Positions 24,069 to 32,480 of a stretch of 64,000 bases of DNA are shown piece after piece (the first letter of the stretch is position 1; each line of letters opens with the position of its first letter). A model generated the notes under the pieces. The model was not told the origin of the DNA and did not search any database. It worked only from the letters and a program-made list of their open reading frames with translations. The stretch lies in assembly GCF_042657185.1 (NCBI RefSeq), contig NZ_JBHSNN010000093.1; one strand, given 5' to 3'. Source of the DNA: Ureibacillus thermophilus. GTDB lineage: Bacteria; Bacillota; Bacilli; Bacillales_A; Planococcaceae. The position numbers and the translations under genes were made by a program.

Positions 24069-24587
24069 TTGGAAAAAGCAACTTTTGCCGGTGGATGTTT
24101 TTGGTGCATGGTGAAGCCTTTCGTGGAATGGGAAGGGATTGAAAAAGTCACTTCTGGATATATGGGAGGCCATGTAGAAAACCCAACCTATGAACAAGTG
24201 AAATCAGGGAAAACAGGACATTTAGAAGTGGTGCAAATTGAATTTGATCCTGAAATTTTCCCGTATGAGAAACTCCTTGAAATTTATTGGATGCAAATTG
24301 ACCCGACAGATGATGGGGGCCAATTCCATGACCGCGGGGAATCATACAAAACAGCTATTTTTTATCATACTGAAGAACAGCGGATATTAGCGGAAAAATC
24401 AAAAAAGGCCCTTGAAATAAGCGGTCGTTTTAAAAAGCCCATCGTGACAGAAATTCGTCCTGCAACCACTTTTTACGAAGCGGAAGAATATCATCAAGAT
24501 TATTATAAAAAAAATCCGAAACATTATGAAGAAGACCGCAGAAAATCTGGCAGAGATGAATTCATTCAAAAACATTGGCAAATTTAA
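24069..24587 (+). CDS. msrA: Peptide methionine sulfoxide reductase MsrA (first copy)
   Basis: Reduces methionine-S-sulfoxide in proteins. The catalytic GGCFWC motif is at residues 8-13 (nucleophile Cys10). Further family motifs are GYMGGHVENPTYEQV, GHLEVVQIEFDPE, and IDPTDDGGQFHDRGESY. The length of 172 residues is normal. I prefer the TTG at 24069, about ten bases after GAAGGA. A GTG at 24060 would leave almost no spacing. A second MsrA lies at 56164, next to msrB. A short GC hairpin (24595-24610) follows the stop. Confidence 0.92.
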   Translation: MEKATFAGGCFWCMVKPFVEWEGIEKVTSGYMGGHVENPTYEQVKSGKTGHLEVVQIEFDPEIFPYEKLLEIYWMQIDPTDDGGQFHDRGESYKTAIFYHTEEQRILAEKSKKALEISGRFKKPIVTEIRPATTFYEAEEYHQDYYKKNPKHYEEDRRKSGRDEFIQKHWQI

Positions 24588-24865
24588 AGAACAGGCGGCA
24601 CTCCAGCCGCTTATTTCTTTTGGCGCACGTTATTAGTTTACATAATTATTTTATCATCAATAAAATTGCAGACTCAATACATAATCCCTATATGATAAGT
24701 GAATATATTCCTCATCGGCATCAATTATTGATGAAATCCATCTCAAATACCGAATAATAATTAGAATTTTCCATTTATTCGGAATATTTTATTGAAAAAG
24801 AAACTAATAATGTTATATTTATACTATATACTTCTAACTTTTTGTTATATAAGGGGGATGCGGTT

Positions 24866-26233
24866 ATGTTATTTACAAAAAAGAAACCGGAAGTGACTGA
24901 AACGAAAGAAACAAGCACTTCTTCACTTATTGGCGGACAAATTCAAGTAGCTGTAGACCAATTAAAAGGCGTTGTGGAGCAAATGAATATAACTTCCCTG
25001 TCTCTTGAGGAAATTTCCAAATCCACAGCCGCAAAAACCTCTCGCCTATTTTCCCACAGTGAACAAACCATGAATTTCTCTCAGCGGGCTTCAGAAAAAA
25101 TGAAAAAGATTGAAGCTTCTGCTCTTCATATATCTTCTTTTTCCCAAGAAATTTTATCAAATAGTCAAACTTCATATGATGAATTGCAAAACTCCTTTGA
25201 ATCCTTTCAATTGTTGCAAAAGAAATTTGAAGCTCTTAGCCAAAGCCACAATCTATTGCTCGAACAAATGCTTCAATTAGTCGATTACTCCAACAAAATC
25301 CAAGATATTGTATTCACTATTGGGGCGATTTCACAAAAAACGAAAATCCTCGCGTTAAATGCCTCCATTGAAGCTGCAAGAGCCGGTGAACGTGGAAAAG
25401 GATTTTCAGTAGTTGCAAAAGAAGTTGGAAATTTGGCTAATCAAACATCCAAAGCTGTGGAAGAAACAAGAGAAACCATTCAAATCATTCAAACAGAAAT
25501 CAAATCGACAGCGGAGAAAGTAAAAACGGAAACAGTTCAAGTGCACGAAGGTTCCAATGAAATGAACAAAATTTTAATCGCTTTACAGTCCTTCAAAGAA
25601 AAGCTGAACATCATTACAAAAATGGTTCAAGAGTCTTCAGAATCAGTTGACGAACAAAGAGATAATGTAGTCGATATTTCCAATCTTCTTAAAGAAATTG
25701 CCCAAATGGCGATTGAAAATAAAGAATACGTCGACCAAGTAACAAAAGATTTAAAAACTCAACATAAAAATATTGAAGATATTCGTTCTATTAATCAGTC
25801 GCTAACAAAAACTTCAGCCGAACTGCAAACATTAGTGCATCCAAACAGCCAAAGCATCCAATATGATGAAACACTATTGAACCAAATGAAAACAATGCTT
25901 TCCGCAAAAGTCCAACTAAAAGAACTTTTAAATCTGGAGGAAAAAGTTCATAAACAAATACTTGATGAAATTTTATATTCTAATCCTCAGCTGGAAACGA
26001 TATGGACGAATCGGAGCGATGGAATATTTATCTACTCCAATCCGCCTGCTGGGCTTGTCAACGCAAAAATGCGCCCTTGGTTTATAGAAGCGATGTCCGG
26101 CAAAGAGTATGTATCAGAACCATACATTTCTGCTGTTACAAAAAAGTATTGCATTACCCTTTCCTTCCCCATTATGAATGAAGGAGAAGTAATCGGCGTA
26201 TTAGGAGCCGATGTGTCGCTGAAACACAATTAA
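24866..26233 (+). CDS. Soluble chemoreceptor-like protein with a C-terminal Cache/PDC-like domain
   Basis: A 455-residue protein without membrane helices. The N-terminal and central part is a long coiled coil with the MCP signalling tip EAARAGERGKGFSVVAKEV at residues 169-187, which contacts CheA/CheW. The last 80 residues (from about 376: TIWTNRSDGIFIYSNPPAG, MRPWFIEAM, YVSEPYISAVTKKYCITLSFPI, GEVIGVLGADVSL) read like the membrane-distal half of a Cache/PDC sensor, which normally sits N-terminal and extracellular. Here it is C-terminal and presumably cytosolic. AAGGGGGA precedes the ATG at 24866. It is monocistronic. The ligand is unknown. Confidence 0.85.
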   Translation: MLFTKKKPEVTETKETSTSSLIGGQIQVAVDQLKGVVEQMNITSLSLEEISKSTAAKTSRLFSHSEQTMNFSQRASEKMKKIEASALHISSFSQEILSNSQTSYDELQNSFESFQLLQKKFEALSQSHNLLLEQMLQLVDYSNKIQDIVFTIGAISQKTKILALNASIEAARAGERGKGFSVVAKEVGNLANQTSKAVEETRETIQIIQTEIKSTAEKVKTETVQVHEGSNEMNKILIALQSFKEKLNIITKMVQESSESVDEQRDNVVDISNLLKEIAQMAIENKEYVDQVTKDLKTQHKNIEDIRSINQSLTKTSAELQTLVHPNSQSIQYDETLLNQMKTMLSAKVQLKELLNLEEKVHKQILDEILYSNPQLETIWTNRSDGIFIYSNPPAGLVNAKMRPWFIEAMSGKEYVSEPYISAVTKKYCITLSFPIMNEGEVIGVLGADVSLKHN

Positions 26234-26389
26234 ATAAAAGAGAATAATGCTCATTCCTAGCTAATATCGTACTTTAAGCAACTATTTTTCACATTAGTAG
26301 TGCTTAATCTAAAAATTTATTGTAAAATTTAGATGTAAATATAAATTCCTTTTTATTCCTTTTAATCCCATTAAATGGAGGAATGAGCA

Positions 26390-27046
26390 TTGACGACATT
26401 TATAGCTGATACTCTTTCAAAGGAACAAAATCTCTTCAACTTCACTGGAAATAAAATCAAAACTGAGGACAAGAAAATTGATGTACTTGTTAAGTATGAA
26501 CAGCCTCTAGTTGTTGTGTTGGATTCTGTATTAGATGCAGAAGAATGCGACCGGCTGATTGAATTGTCTAAAAATCGCCTCGAACGTTCGAAAATCAGCG
26601 CTGATAAAATCGTCAGCGATATTCGAACAAGCAGTGGAGCTTTTCTAACAGATGTGAATGACGAAATCATAAAAAGGGTTGAAAAAAGAGTGGCTTCAAT
26701 TGTCGGCATCCCGGTTGAACATGCAGAAGGTTTGCATGTCATCAACTATAAACCAGGCCAAGAATACAAAGAGCATTTCGATTATTTTGCAGAAACGAGC
26801 CGAGCAGCGAGCAATAACCGAATTTGCACTTTTGTTTTATATTTAAGTGATGTAGAAGACGGCGGTGAAACGTATTTTCCGAAACTTGGCCTTAAAGTGT
26901 TTCCGAAAAAAGGAATGGCTGTTTACTTTGAATACTTCTACAATGACCAAATGCTAAATGAACTGACATTACATGGCGGTGCTCCGGTTGTTACAGGCGA
27001 AAAATGGATTGCAACGCTATGGTTTAGAAGAAAAAAACTTATTTAA
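26390..27046 (+). CDS. Prolyl-4-hydroxylase-like 2-oxoglutarate/Fe(II) oxygenase
   Basis: A 218-residue dioxygenase of the P4Hc type. The iron ligands are H129-x-D131 (in EHFDYF) and H195 (in LTLHGGAPV), and the 2-oxoglutarate anchor is K205 (in TGEKWIATLWFR). The double-stranded beta-helix core includes YLSDVEDGGETYFP. Size and motifs match the Bacillus anthracis-type bacterial prolyl 4-hydroxylases, which can act on proline-rich or collagen-like peptides. The substrate here is unknown. The start is TTG at 26390 with GGAGGAA at 26377-26383. The dispersed repeat B with its hairpin follows directly. Confidence 0.87.
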   Translation: MTTFIADTLSKEQNLFNFTGNKIKTEDKKIDVLVKYEQPLVVVLDSVLDAEECDRLIELSKNRLERSKISADKIVSDIRTSSGAFLTDVNDEIIKRVEKRVASIVGIPVEHAEGLHVINYKPGQEYKEHFDYFAETSRAASNNRICTFVLYLSDVEDGGETYFPKLGLKVFPKKGMAVYFEYFYNDQMLNELTLHGGAPVVTGEKWIATLWFRRKKLI

Positions 27047-27056
27047 TTGACATACA

Positions 27057-27181
27057 GCCGCAGATAATTGCGACGAGGAGGCGCGTTTAATGGAGCAAAT
27101 TTTTTAAGAGAATATTACTTACTAATAAGAAGTAAGGCTGTTTCCGAAAGTGTTCGACTTTCTGGACAGCCACTTTTATTT
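27057..27181 (+). repeat. Dispersed repeat family 2, copy B
   Basis: Same element as 4961-5090: GCCGCAGATAATTGCGACGA..., AAGAGAATATTACTTACTA (with a 5-bp insertion relative to copy A), AAGAAGTAAGGCTGTTT, then the hairpin GGCTGTTTCCGAAAGT...ACTTTCTGGACAGCC. It starts 10 nt after the oxygenase stop codon, and its hairpin (27137-27172), followed by ACTTTTATTTT, may serve as the gene's terminator. Confidence 0.8.
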
Positions 27182-27281
27182 TATTCTTTCAACCATTTAT
27201 AGCTTTTCTCCTCACTTCTTGATATAATTGGAGCATTATGTGTAAAAGTACATTGAAGTAGTAATAAAAGGAGGAACTTAC

Positions 27282-28886
27282 ATGATTCAAGTAAGCAATG
27301 TAGGTCTTCGTTATGGCGATCGAAAATTATTTGAAGATGTTCATATCAAGTTTACACCTGGAAATTGTTATGGTCTCATCGGAGCAAACGGAGCGGGAAA
27401 ATCCACGTTCCTTAAAATATTATCAGGAGAAATTGAACCGCAAGAAGGTCAAGTGATTGTTGGAAAAGACCAACGCATTGCCGTATTAAAACAAAACCAT
27501 TTCGAATATGACGAATATACGGTGTTAGAGACGGTCATTATGGGCCATAAACGCCTTTATGATGTGATGAAAGAAAAAGATGCCATCTATATGAAAGAAG
27601 ATTTTACCGATGAAGATGGCATGCGTGCAGCAGAATTGGAAGCAGAATTTGCGGAATTGAACGGTTGGGAGGCAGAATCTGAAGCTGCCACTCTATTACA
27701 TGGTCTTGGAATCACAGATGATAAACACTATATGAAAATGGCGGATTTGGAAGGATCCGATAAAGTAAAAGTATTGCTTGCCCAAGCTCTATTTGGAAAG
27801 CCAGACATCCTGCTTTTAGACGAGCCGACAAACCACTTGGATTTAAAAGCGATTCGCTGGCTGGAAGAGTTTTTAATCAATTTTGAAAATACGGTCATCG
27901 TTGTATCCCACGACCGTCATTTTTTAAATAAAGTATGTACCCATATTGCCGATTTGGACTATGGAAAAATTCAAATTTACGTTGGAAACTATGATTTCTG
28001 GTATGAATCTTCCCAGCTTGCATTAAAAATGGCTCAGGAACAAAACAAGAAAAAAGAAGAAAAAATTAAAGAATTGCAAGAATTTATTGCTCGTTTCTCA
28101 GCGAATGCATCAAAATCGAAGCAGGCAACAAGCCGCAAAAAAATGCTGGAAAAAATCCAATTGGAAGATATTAAACCTTCCAGCCGAAAATATCCATACA
28201 TTAACTTCAAAATGAACCGGGAAATCGGCAATGACTGCTTATCTGTAGATGGATTAACAGCTATACAAGATGATAATGTTCTATTAAAAGATATCCGATT
28301 CATAATGAACCGGGATGATAAAATTGTGCTCCTTGGCAACCCATTAGCAAAATCCGCTTTGCTTGACATCTTGATGGAAGAACGCCAAGCAGATGGAGGC
28401 ACGTTTAAATGGGGCGTCACGACTTCAAGAGCCTACTTCCCTATGGACAACTCCAAATACTTTGAGGGCGAAGAAAAAACCCTTGTTGATTGGCTCCGTC
28501 AATTTTCACCAGAAGACCAAACAGAAACCTTTTTGCGCGGTTTCTTAGGCCGTATGCTATTTTCTGGCGAAGAAGTAAAAAAATCCCCTTCTGTTTTATC
28601 CGGAGGCGAAAAAGTTCGATGCATGCTGGCCAAAATGATGCTTTCTGGCGCAAACGTACTGCTTCTTGATGAACCGACAAACCATTTGGACTTGGAATCG
28701 ATTCAAGCGTTGAACAACGGTTTAATCGCTTTTAAAGGGGCTATGATTTTCACATCCCATGACCACCAATTCATTCAAACCATTGCCAACCGCGTGATTG
28801 AAATTCAAGAAGATGGTTCGATTATCGATAAACAATGCACGTACGATGAATTTTTAGAATGGAAAGAAGCACAAGGACTTTTATAA
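27282..28886 (+). CDS. ykpA: ABC-F ATPase YkpA-type
   Basis: A soluble ABC-F protein with two ATP-binding domains and no membrane part. It closely matches my recollection of B. subtilis YkpA (YbiT group). ABC-F proteins act on the ribosome as translation factors. Domain 1 has Walker A GANGAGKST (34-42), a divergent signature LEGSDKVK (156-163) and ILLLDEPTNHLDL. The linker is basic and helical (about 245-300). Domain 2 has LSGGEKVR and LLLDEPTNHLDL, but its Walker A is degenerate, GNPLAKSAL at 352-360. The B. subtilis homologue is degenerate there too. AAAGGAGG precedes the ATG. It is monocistronic. Confidence 0.92.
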   Translation: MIQVSNVGLRYGDRKLFEDVHIKFTPGNCYGLIGANGAGKSTFLKILSGEIEPQEGQVIVGKDQRIAVLKQNHFEYDEYTVLETVIMGHKRLYDVMKEKDAIYMKEDFTDEDGMRAAELEAEFAELNGWEAESEAATLLHGLGITDDKHYMKMADLEGSDKVKVLLAQALFGKPDILLLDEPTNHLDLKAIRWLEEFLINFENTVIVVSHDRHFLNKVCTHIADLDYGKIQIYVGNYDFWYESSQLALKMAQEQNKKKEEKIKELQEFIARFSANASKSKQATSRKKMLEKIQLEDIKPSSRKYPYINFKMNREIGNDCLSVDGLTAIQDDNVLLKDIRFIMNRDDKIVLLGNPLAKSALLDILMEERQADGGTFKWGVTTSRAYFPMDNSKYFEGEEKTLVDWLRQFSPEDQTETFLRGFLGRMLFSGEEVKKSPSVLSGGEKVRCMLAKMMLSGANVLLLDEPTNHLDLESIQALNNGLIAFKGAMIFTSHDHQFIQTIANRVIEIQEDGSIIDKQCTYDEFLEWKEAQGLL

Positions 28887-28908
28887 TAAATTGAATTGTT
28901 GGATTACC

Positions 28909-28947
28909 GGCCGCTTAAAAAGTTATAGCTTTTTAACGGCCTTTTTT
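28909..28947 (+). terminator. Terminator of ykpA
   Basis: GGCCG-TTAAAAAG and CTTTTTAA-CGGCC form a long stem with one bulged C, followed by TTTTTTG. Confidence 0.88.
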
Positions 28948-29093
28948 GTAAATATTATATTCCCCTGCTTTTGAATCGTTGACTCCAATATTATCACTTT
29001 AAGTTTACATAATAATATTATTTGAAAATAAATGTAAGCCCTTCTTTCACCTAATAGAATGATTAGTAATAATATTGAAAGGAGATGAACTCG

Positions 29094-29318
29094 ATGCGGG
29101 CATTTTCCTCAATTCTCTGCCTTCTTGTTCTATTATTTGGCTGTCAATCAAAGGAACAAGGAAATATGCCAGATAAAGGGAAGGAAGAAACAATAACAGA
29201 AGAAGCGGGAAAACAAAATGAAGTGGATTTAAAAAATTTTTTCAAGCCAGATAATACAGTTGCAAATATCTCTTTCCAACCAATCAGAAAAGAACTACTG
29301 GTGCCATTTCCCCATTAG
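29094..29318 (+). CDS. Small putative lipoprotein, possibly truncated
   Basis: A 74-residue protein starting MRAFSSILCLLVLLFGCQSK. The hydrophobic signal and lipobox LFGC predict lipidation at Cys17 and anchoring outside the membrane. The rest is a charged linker (KEETITEEAGKQNEVDL) and a short tail ending VPFPH. The tail FKPDNTVANISFQP looks like the opening of a longer extracellular domain, so the gene may be truncated, although no continuation is seen in the next 128 bases. The ATG at 29094 is chosen because AAAGGAGA lies 8 nt upstream. The ATG at 29085 overlaps it. Confidence 0.5.
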   Translation: MRAFSSILCLLVLLFGCQSKEQGNMPDKGKEETITEEAGKQNEVDLKNFFKPDNTVANISFQPIRKELLVPFPH

Positions 29319-29447
29319 ACTTTTTGCTAAATTTATATGAAATGAAGTACTGAAAAGAATAAATTCATTTACATCCACATAGAAATCTAATACAAATCTC
29401 TGAAATACAATAGAAATCTCTTATTCAGTATCAAAGGGGGGAACTAT

Positions 29448-30770
29448 TTGGTTATTGGGTTTATTGGATTGTTGGGAAGCTTAGCTTTAATGATTTATTT
29501 AACAATGAGAGGCGTCAACTTGCTCATTGCAGCCCCTTTTGCGGCCTTCATTGCGGCTATCTTTAGCGGGATAACCATTTTTCCGCAATTAGCATCTGAA
29601 GGTTCACCTGATTTTATTACAAGCTATATGGGCGGCTTTACAGGATTCATTGGTTCCTGGTGGCTGATGTTTTTAGCGGGGGCAATTTTCGGAAAAGTTA
29701 TGGAAGATAGCGGTGCTGCCGATAGTGTATCCAAATGGATTATCGAAAAAATCGGTGCGAAACATGCGATTCTTGCGGTCATTGTTGCCTGCGCTGTTTT
29801 AACATATGGAGGAGTTAGTTTATTTATCGTTGCCTTTTCAGTCTTCCCGATGGCATTAAGTTTATTTAAAGCAGCTAATCTTCCTAGACGATTTATTCCT
29901 GCCACTCTTGCCTTAGGTTCTGTTACCTTCACTATGACTTCAGCTGGTTCGCCGGAAATTCAAAACTGGATTCCTATTCAATATTTAGGAACGACACCTT
30001 ATGCAGGTTGGGAAGTCAGTCTAATTGTTGCCATTTTTATGGCTGTAGCAGGCTACTTCTGGTTAAAGTGGATGATTCATCGGGCAATCGCTCGGGGAGA
30101 AACCTTTGTTGAAAAGTTATCCGATCAAATCGACCAAACAGTACATCGTCCGCTTCCAAGCCCTTTACTTAGTTTATTACCATTGGTAGTGGTATTAGGA
30201 TTTTCATTTATTTTCCACGATTCTTTAGGAACATCTGCATTAATCATTGCTTTGCTCGGCGGAATCATTACGACTTATCTCATCAGTTTCAAATATATGC
30301 AAAATCGCGAAAAAGCAATTGCTGACGGTGCAATGGGTGCCATGATTGCTATTGCTAATACCGCGGCTGTTGTCGGATATGGCGGCGTAGTGAAGCAAAC
30401 AGAAGCATTTTTAACTACCGTTGATTATATGACAAATATTCCGGGCAATCCGCTGATTGGCGGCGCCATTGCGGTTGCAGTATTAGCTGGTTTAACAGGT
30501 TCCTCATCTGGGGGACAATCCATCGCTTTACCTTTAATTGCACCCCATTATTTAGATATGGGCGTCCAACCAGAACAATTGCACCGTGTTGTAGCCATTG
30601 CTTCAGGTTCCTTGGATACGTTGCCACATAGCGGATATGTTGTCACAACCATTACTGCCATTGCAAAAGAAACCCACAAAGAGGCTTATCCAGCCATGGG
30701 AGCTTTGACCGTCATCATCCCATTGCTAGGAACCATACTCGCCATTATTTTATTCACACTCGGATTATAA
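29448..30770 (+). CDS. GntP-family permease, probably for hydroxybutyrate or another organic acid
   Basis: A 440-residue membrane permease with about 12 helices in the GntP/gluconate:H+ symporter style (NLLIAAPFAAFIAAIFSG, FIVAFSVFPMALSLFKAANL, GLTGSSSGGQSIALPLIAP, GSLDTLPHSGYVVT). GntP permeases import gluconate and related hydroxy acids. The next gene, 22 nt downstream, encodes 3-hydroxybutyrate dehydrogenase, so 3-hydroxybutyrate is the likely substrate. The start is TTG at 29448 with AAGGGGGGA directly upstream. Confidence 0.82.
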   Translation: MVIGFIGLLGSLALMIYLTMRGVNLLIAAPFAAFIAAIFSGITIFPQLASEGSPDFITSYMGGFTGFIGSWWLMFLAGAIFGKVMEDSGAADSVSKWIIEKIGAKHAILAVIVACAVLTYGGVSLFIVAFSVFPMALSLFKAANLPRRFIPATLALGSVTFTMTSAGSPEIQNWIPIQYLGTTPYAGWEVSLIVAIFMAVAGYFWLKWMIHRAIARGETFVEKLSDQIDQTVHRPLPSPLLSLLPLVVVLGFSFIFHDSLGTSALIIALLGGIITTYLISFKYMQNREKAIADGAMGAMIAIANTAAVVGYGGVVKQTEAFLTTVDYMTNIPGNPLIGGAIAVAVLAGLTGSSSGGQSIALPLIAPHYLDMGVQPEQLHRVVAIASGSLDTLPHSGYVVTTITAIAKETHKEAYPAMGALTVIIPLLGTILAIILFTLGL

Positions 30771-30792
30771 AATCACTGCGGAGGTCTTATAG

Positions 30793-31557
30793 ATGAAAGG
30801 GAAAACACTATTTATAACCGGAAGTGCTCAAGGGATTGGCTTTTCCATTGCTAAAGCTTTTCTTGAAGCGGGAGCAAATGTCGTTATTTCTGATATTCAC
30901 CAAGAAAAACTGGATGAAGCTTTGAAAAAATTGCCCCATCATGCATCCAGCGTAGTTTGCGATGTGACAAGTGAAGAGCAAATCAAACGAGCCATTGATT
31001 TAACCGTGGAAAAATACGGATCTGTTGACATATTAATCAATAATGCAGGCATTCAGCATGTGGCATTCATTGAAGACTTTCCTACTGAAAAATTTGAATT
31101 GATGATTAAAATTATGCTGACGGCTCCATTTCTTACAATGAAATATACAATTCCACACATGAAGAAAAATGGCTTTGGCCGAATTATTAATATTGCATCG
31201 ATCAACGGTTTGATTGGATTTGCTGGAAAATCAGCCTACAACGCCGCCAAACACGGTGTCATCGGCTTAACAAAAGTAGCAGCGCTCGAAACAGCATCCT
31301 ACCCTATTACAGTAAATGCGCTCTGTCCTGGTTATGTAGATACGGAATTAGTGCGGGGGCAATTTGAAGATCTAGCCAAAACCCGTAATATTCCCGTTGA
31401 AAATGTGTTGGAAGAAGTGCTTTATCCTTTAGTGCCGCAAAAACGGCTGATTTCTCCCCAGGAAATTGCCTCCCTTGCCTTTTTCCTTGCAAGCGATGCG
31501 GCTAAAGGCATCACTGGGCAATCCATCGTTTTAGATGCTGGCTATACGGCGCAATAA
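30793..31557 (+). CDS. 3-hydroxybutyrate dehydrogenase (SDR family)
   Basis: A cytosolic NAD-dependent short-chain dehydrogenase that oxidises (R)-3-hydroxybutyrate to acetoacetate. It has 254 residues. The cofactor motif is GSAQGIG (10-16), the NNAG motif is at 83-86, and the catalytic residues are Ser136, Tyr149 and Lys153 (SAYNAAKHG). The sequence AGIQHVAFIEDFP and the C-terminal LVPQKRLISPQEIA are characteristic of HBDH rather than generic SDRs. It forms a two-gene operon with the upstream permease for uptake and oxidation of hydroxybutyrate. GGAGG precedes the ATG. Confidence 0.88.
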   Translation: MKGKTLFITGSAQGIGFSIAKAFLEAGANVVISDIHQEKLDEALKKLPHHASSVVCDVTSEEQIKRAIDLTVEKYGSVDILINNAGIQHVAFIEDFPTEKFELMIKIMLTAPFLTMKYTIPHMKKNGFGRIINIASINGLIGFAGKSAYNAAKHGVIGLTKVAALETASYPITVNALCPGYVDTELVRGQFEDLAKTRNIPVENVLEEVLYPLVPQKRLISPQEIASLAFFLASDAAKGITGQSIVLDAGYTAQ

Positions 31558-31560
31558 TAT

Positions 31561-31599
31561 GAAAAAACAGTGGGATTTTTGTTCCTCACTGTTTTTTTC
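31561..31599 (+). terminator. Terminator of the hydroxybutyrate operon
   Basis: GAAAAAACAGTG and CACTGTTTTTTTC pair perfectly around GGATTTTTGTTCCT, with the T tract built into the 3' arm. The A-rich 5' arm makes it usable on the minus strand too, for the cold-shock gene. Confidence 0.85.
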
Positions 31600-31653
31600 A
31601 TAACAAAAAGAGGCCTCCCAAAGGAAGCCCCGTTTATTTAGCTTAGGTTCAAA

Positions 31654-31854
31654 TTATAATTTAACTACGTTAGCAGCTTGTGGTCCGCGGTTACCTTCAA
31701 CCACTTCAAATTCCACTTTTTGACCTTCTTCAAGAGTTTTGAAGCCTTCACCTTGAATAGCTGAGAAGTGTACGAATACGTCGTTTTCACCTACAACTTC
31801 GATGAATCCAAAACCTTTTTCTGAGTTAAACCATTTTACTGTACCTTGTTTCAT
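31654..31854 (-). CDS. Cold-shock protein of the CspA family
   Basis: A 66-residue single cold-shock domain that binds single-stranded RNA and DNA and acts as an RNA chaperone. It has KWFNSEKGFGFIE (RNP1) and VFVHFSAI (RNP2), and ends GPQAANVVKL. The length is exactly that of CspB/C/D-type proteins. GGAGG precedes the ATG. The gene is transcribed from a near-consensus promoter about 160 nt upstream, and the long leader contains two overlapping hairpins (see 31893-31979), which suggests control by RNA structure. Confidence 0.95.
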   Translation of the reverse strand: MKQGTVKWFNSEKGFGFIEVVGENDVFVHFSAIQGEGFKTLEEGQKVEFEVVEGNRGPQAANVVKL

Positions 31855-31892
31855 TTAAAAAACCTCCAAAAAGATAAAAATATTTTACAATA

Positions 31893-31979
31893 TGGAATTT
31901 TTTTATTCCTAGAATAAAAAATTCACATATTACGAAGAGTACCGTAAAAACCACCGATCACTCTTTGTAATATGTGAAT
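31893..31979 (-). promoter_or_regulatory. Structured leader of the cold-shock gene
   Basis: Two inverted repeats lie in the predicted 5' leader. The first, ATTCACATATTAC-AAGAGT with ACTCTT-GTAATATGTGAAT (31920-31979), forms a stem of almost 20 bp, followed on the minus strand by TTTTTTATT, which is a terminator shape. The second, GAATTTTTTTATTC/GAATAAAAAATTC (31893-31921), reuses the T tract and the last bases of the first stem, so the two cannot form fully at once. This is the layout of an attenuator or temperature-responsive switch. Function is inferred. Confidence 0.6.
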
Positions 31980-32014
31980 CTATGTTTCCGGCCTTACAAT
32001 TCAATTGTATAATC

Positions 32015-32044
32015 ATTATATACCATCATATTACAAAATGTCAA
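32015..32044 (-). promoter_or_regulatory. Near-consensus sigma-A promoter of the cold-shock gene
   Basis: On the minus strand: TTGACA (complement of 32039-32044), an 18-nt spacer, and TATAAT (complement of 32015-32020). The predicted start near 32008 gives a leader of about 150 nt. Confidence 0.85.
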
Positions 32045-32099
32045 ACGATTTTTTAAATATATTTTTAATCGTTGATGATTGGATCGGGAATGTCTTTAT

Positions 32100-32396
32100 T
32101 CAATTTCCATTATACATTATTCCCAATTCCTGCACAATTAAACCATGAAAAATTTGTAAATCTTCATCACAGGCTTCACAAAAGCTTTTTTCATTATCAG
32201 ACCAAAAGGCAAAATACTTCCCTTCCCTACTTTCCTCATGTTGATATTTTTCACGGAAGGATTTTAGCATTTTCTCCAGCGCCTCTTCCATTTGTTCTTT
32301 TGTATCATAAACATATTCAGAAACAATCTGTTTTTCCCAGTCTTCCAATTGCCACCACGGTTCAAAATCTGCTTTCATATAAATTATTTTATACAT
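32100..32396 (-). CDS. DUF1033 family protein
   Basis: A 98-residue cytosolic protein with the DUF1033 pattern: MYKIIYMKADFEPWWQLEDWE at the start, YFAFWSDNEKSFCEACDEDL and QIFHGLIV at the end. The family is widespread in Firmicutes and its function is unknown. The conserved tryptophans and the FCEACDEDLQ motif are intact. The ribosome site is weak (GGGG about 11 nt before ATG). It lies upstream of the cold-shock promoter on the same strand, so readthrough would add to cold-shock transcription. Confidence 0.78.
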   Translation of the reverse strand: MYKIIYMKADFEPWWQLEDWEKQIVSEYVYDTKEQMEEALEKMLKSFREKYQHEESREGKYFAFWSDNEKSFCEACDEDLQIFHGLIVQELGIMYNGN

Positions 32397-32480
32397 ACTT
32401 AAAAAAACCCCAATCTTCTTATTTAGCTTATGTTAAAATATTGATGATAAGGAATTTATGATGGAAAGGTAGGTTTATAA

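Noticed and set aside
32072..32461. 129-residue plus-strand frame
   Set aside because: It lies opposite the DUF1033 gene, which has a recognisable family pattern. The plus frame is low-quality and has no ribosome site.
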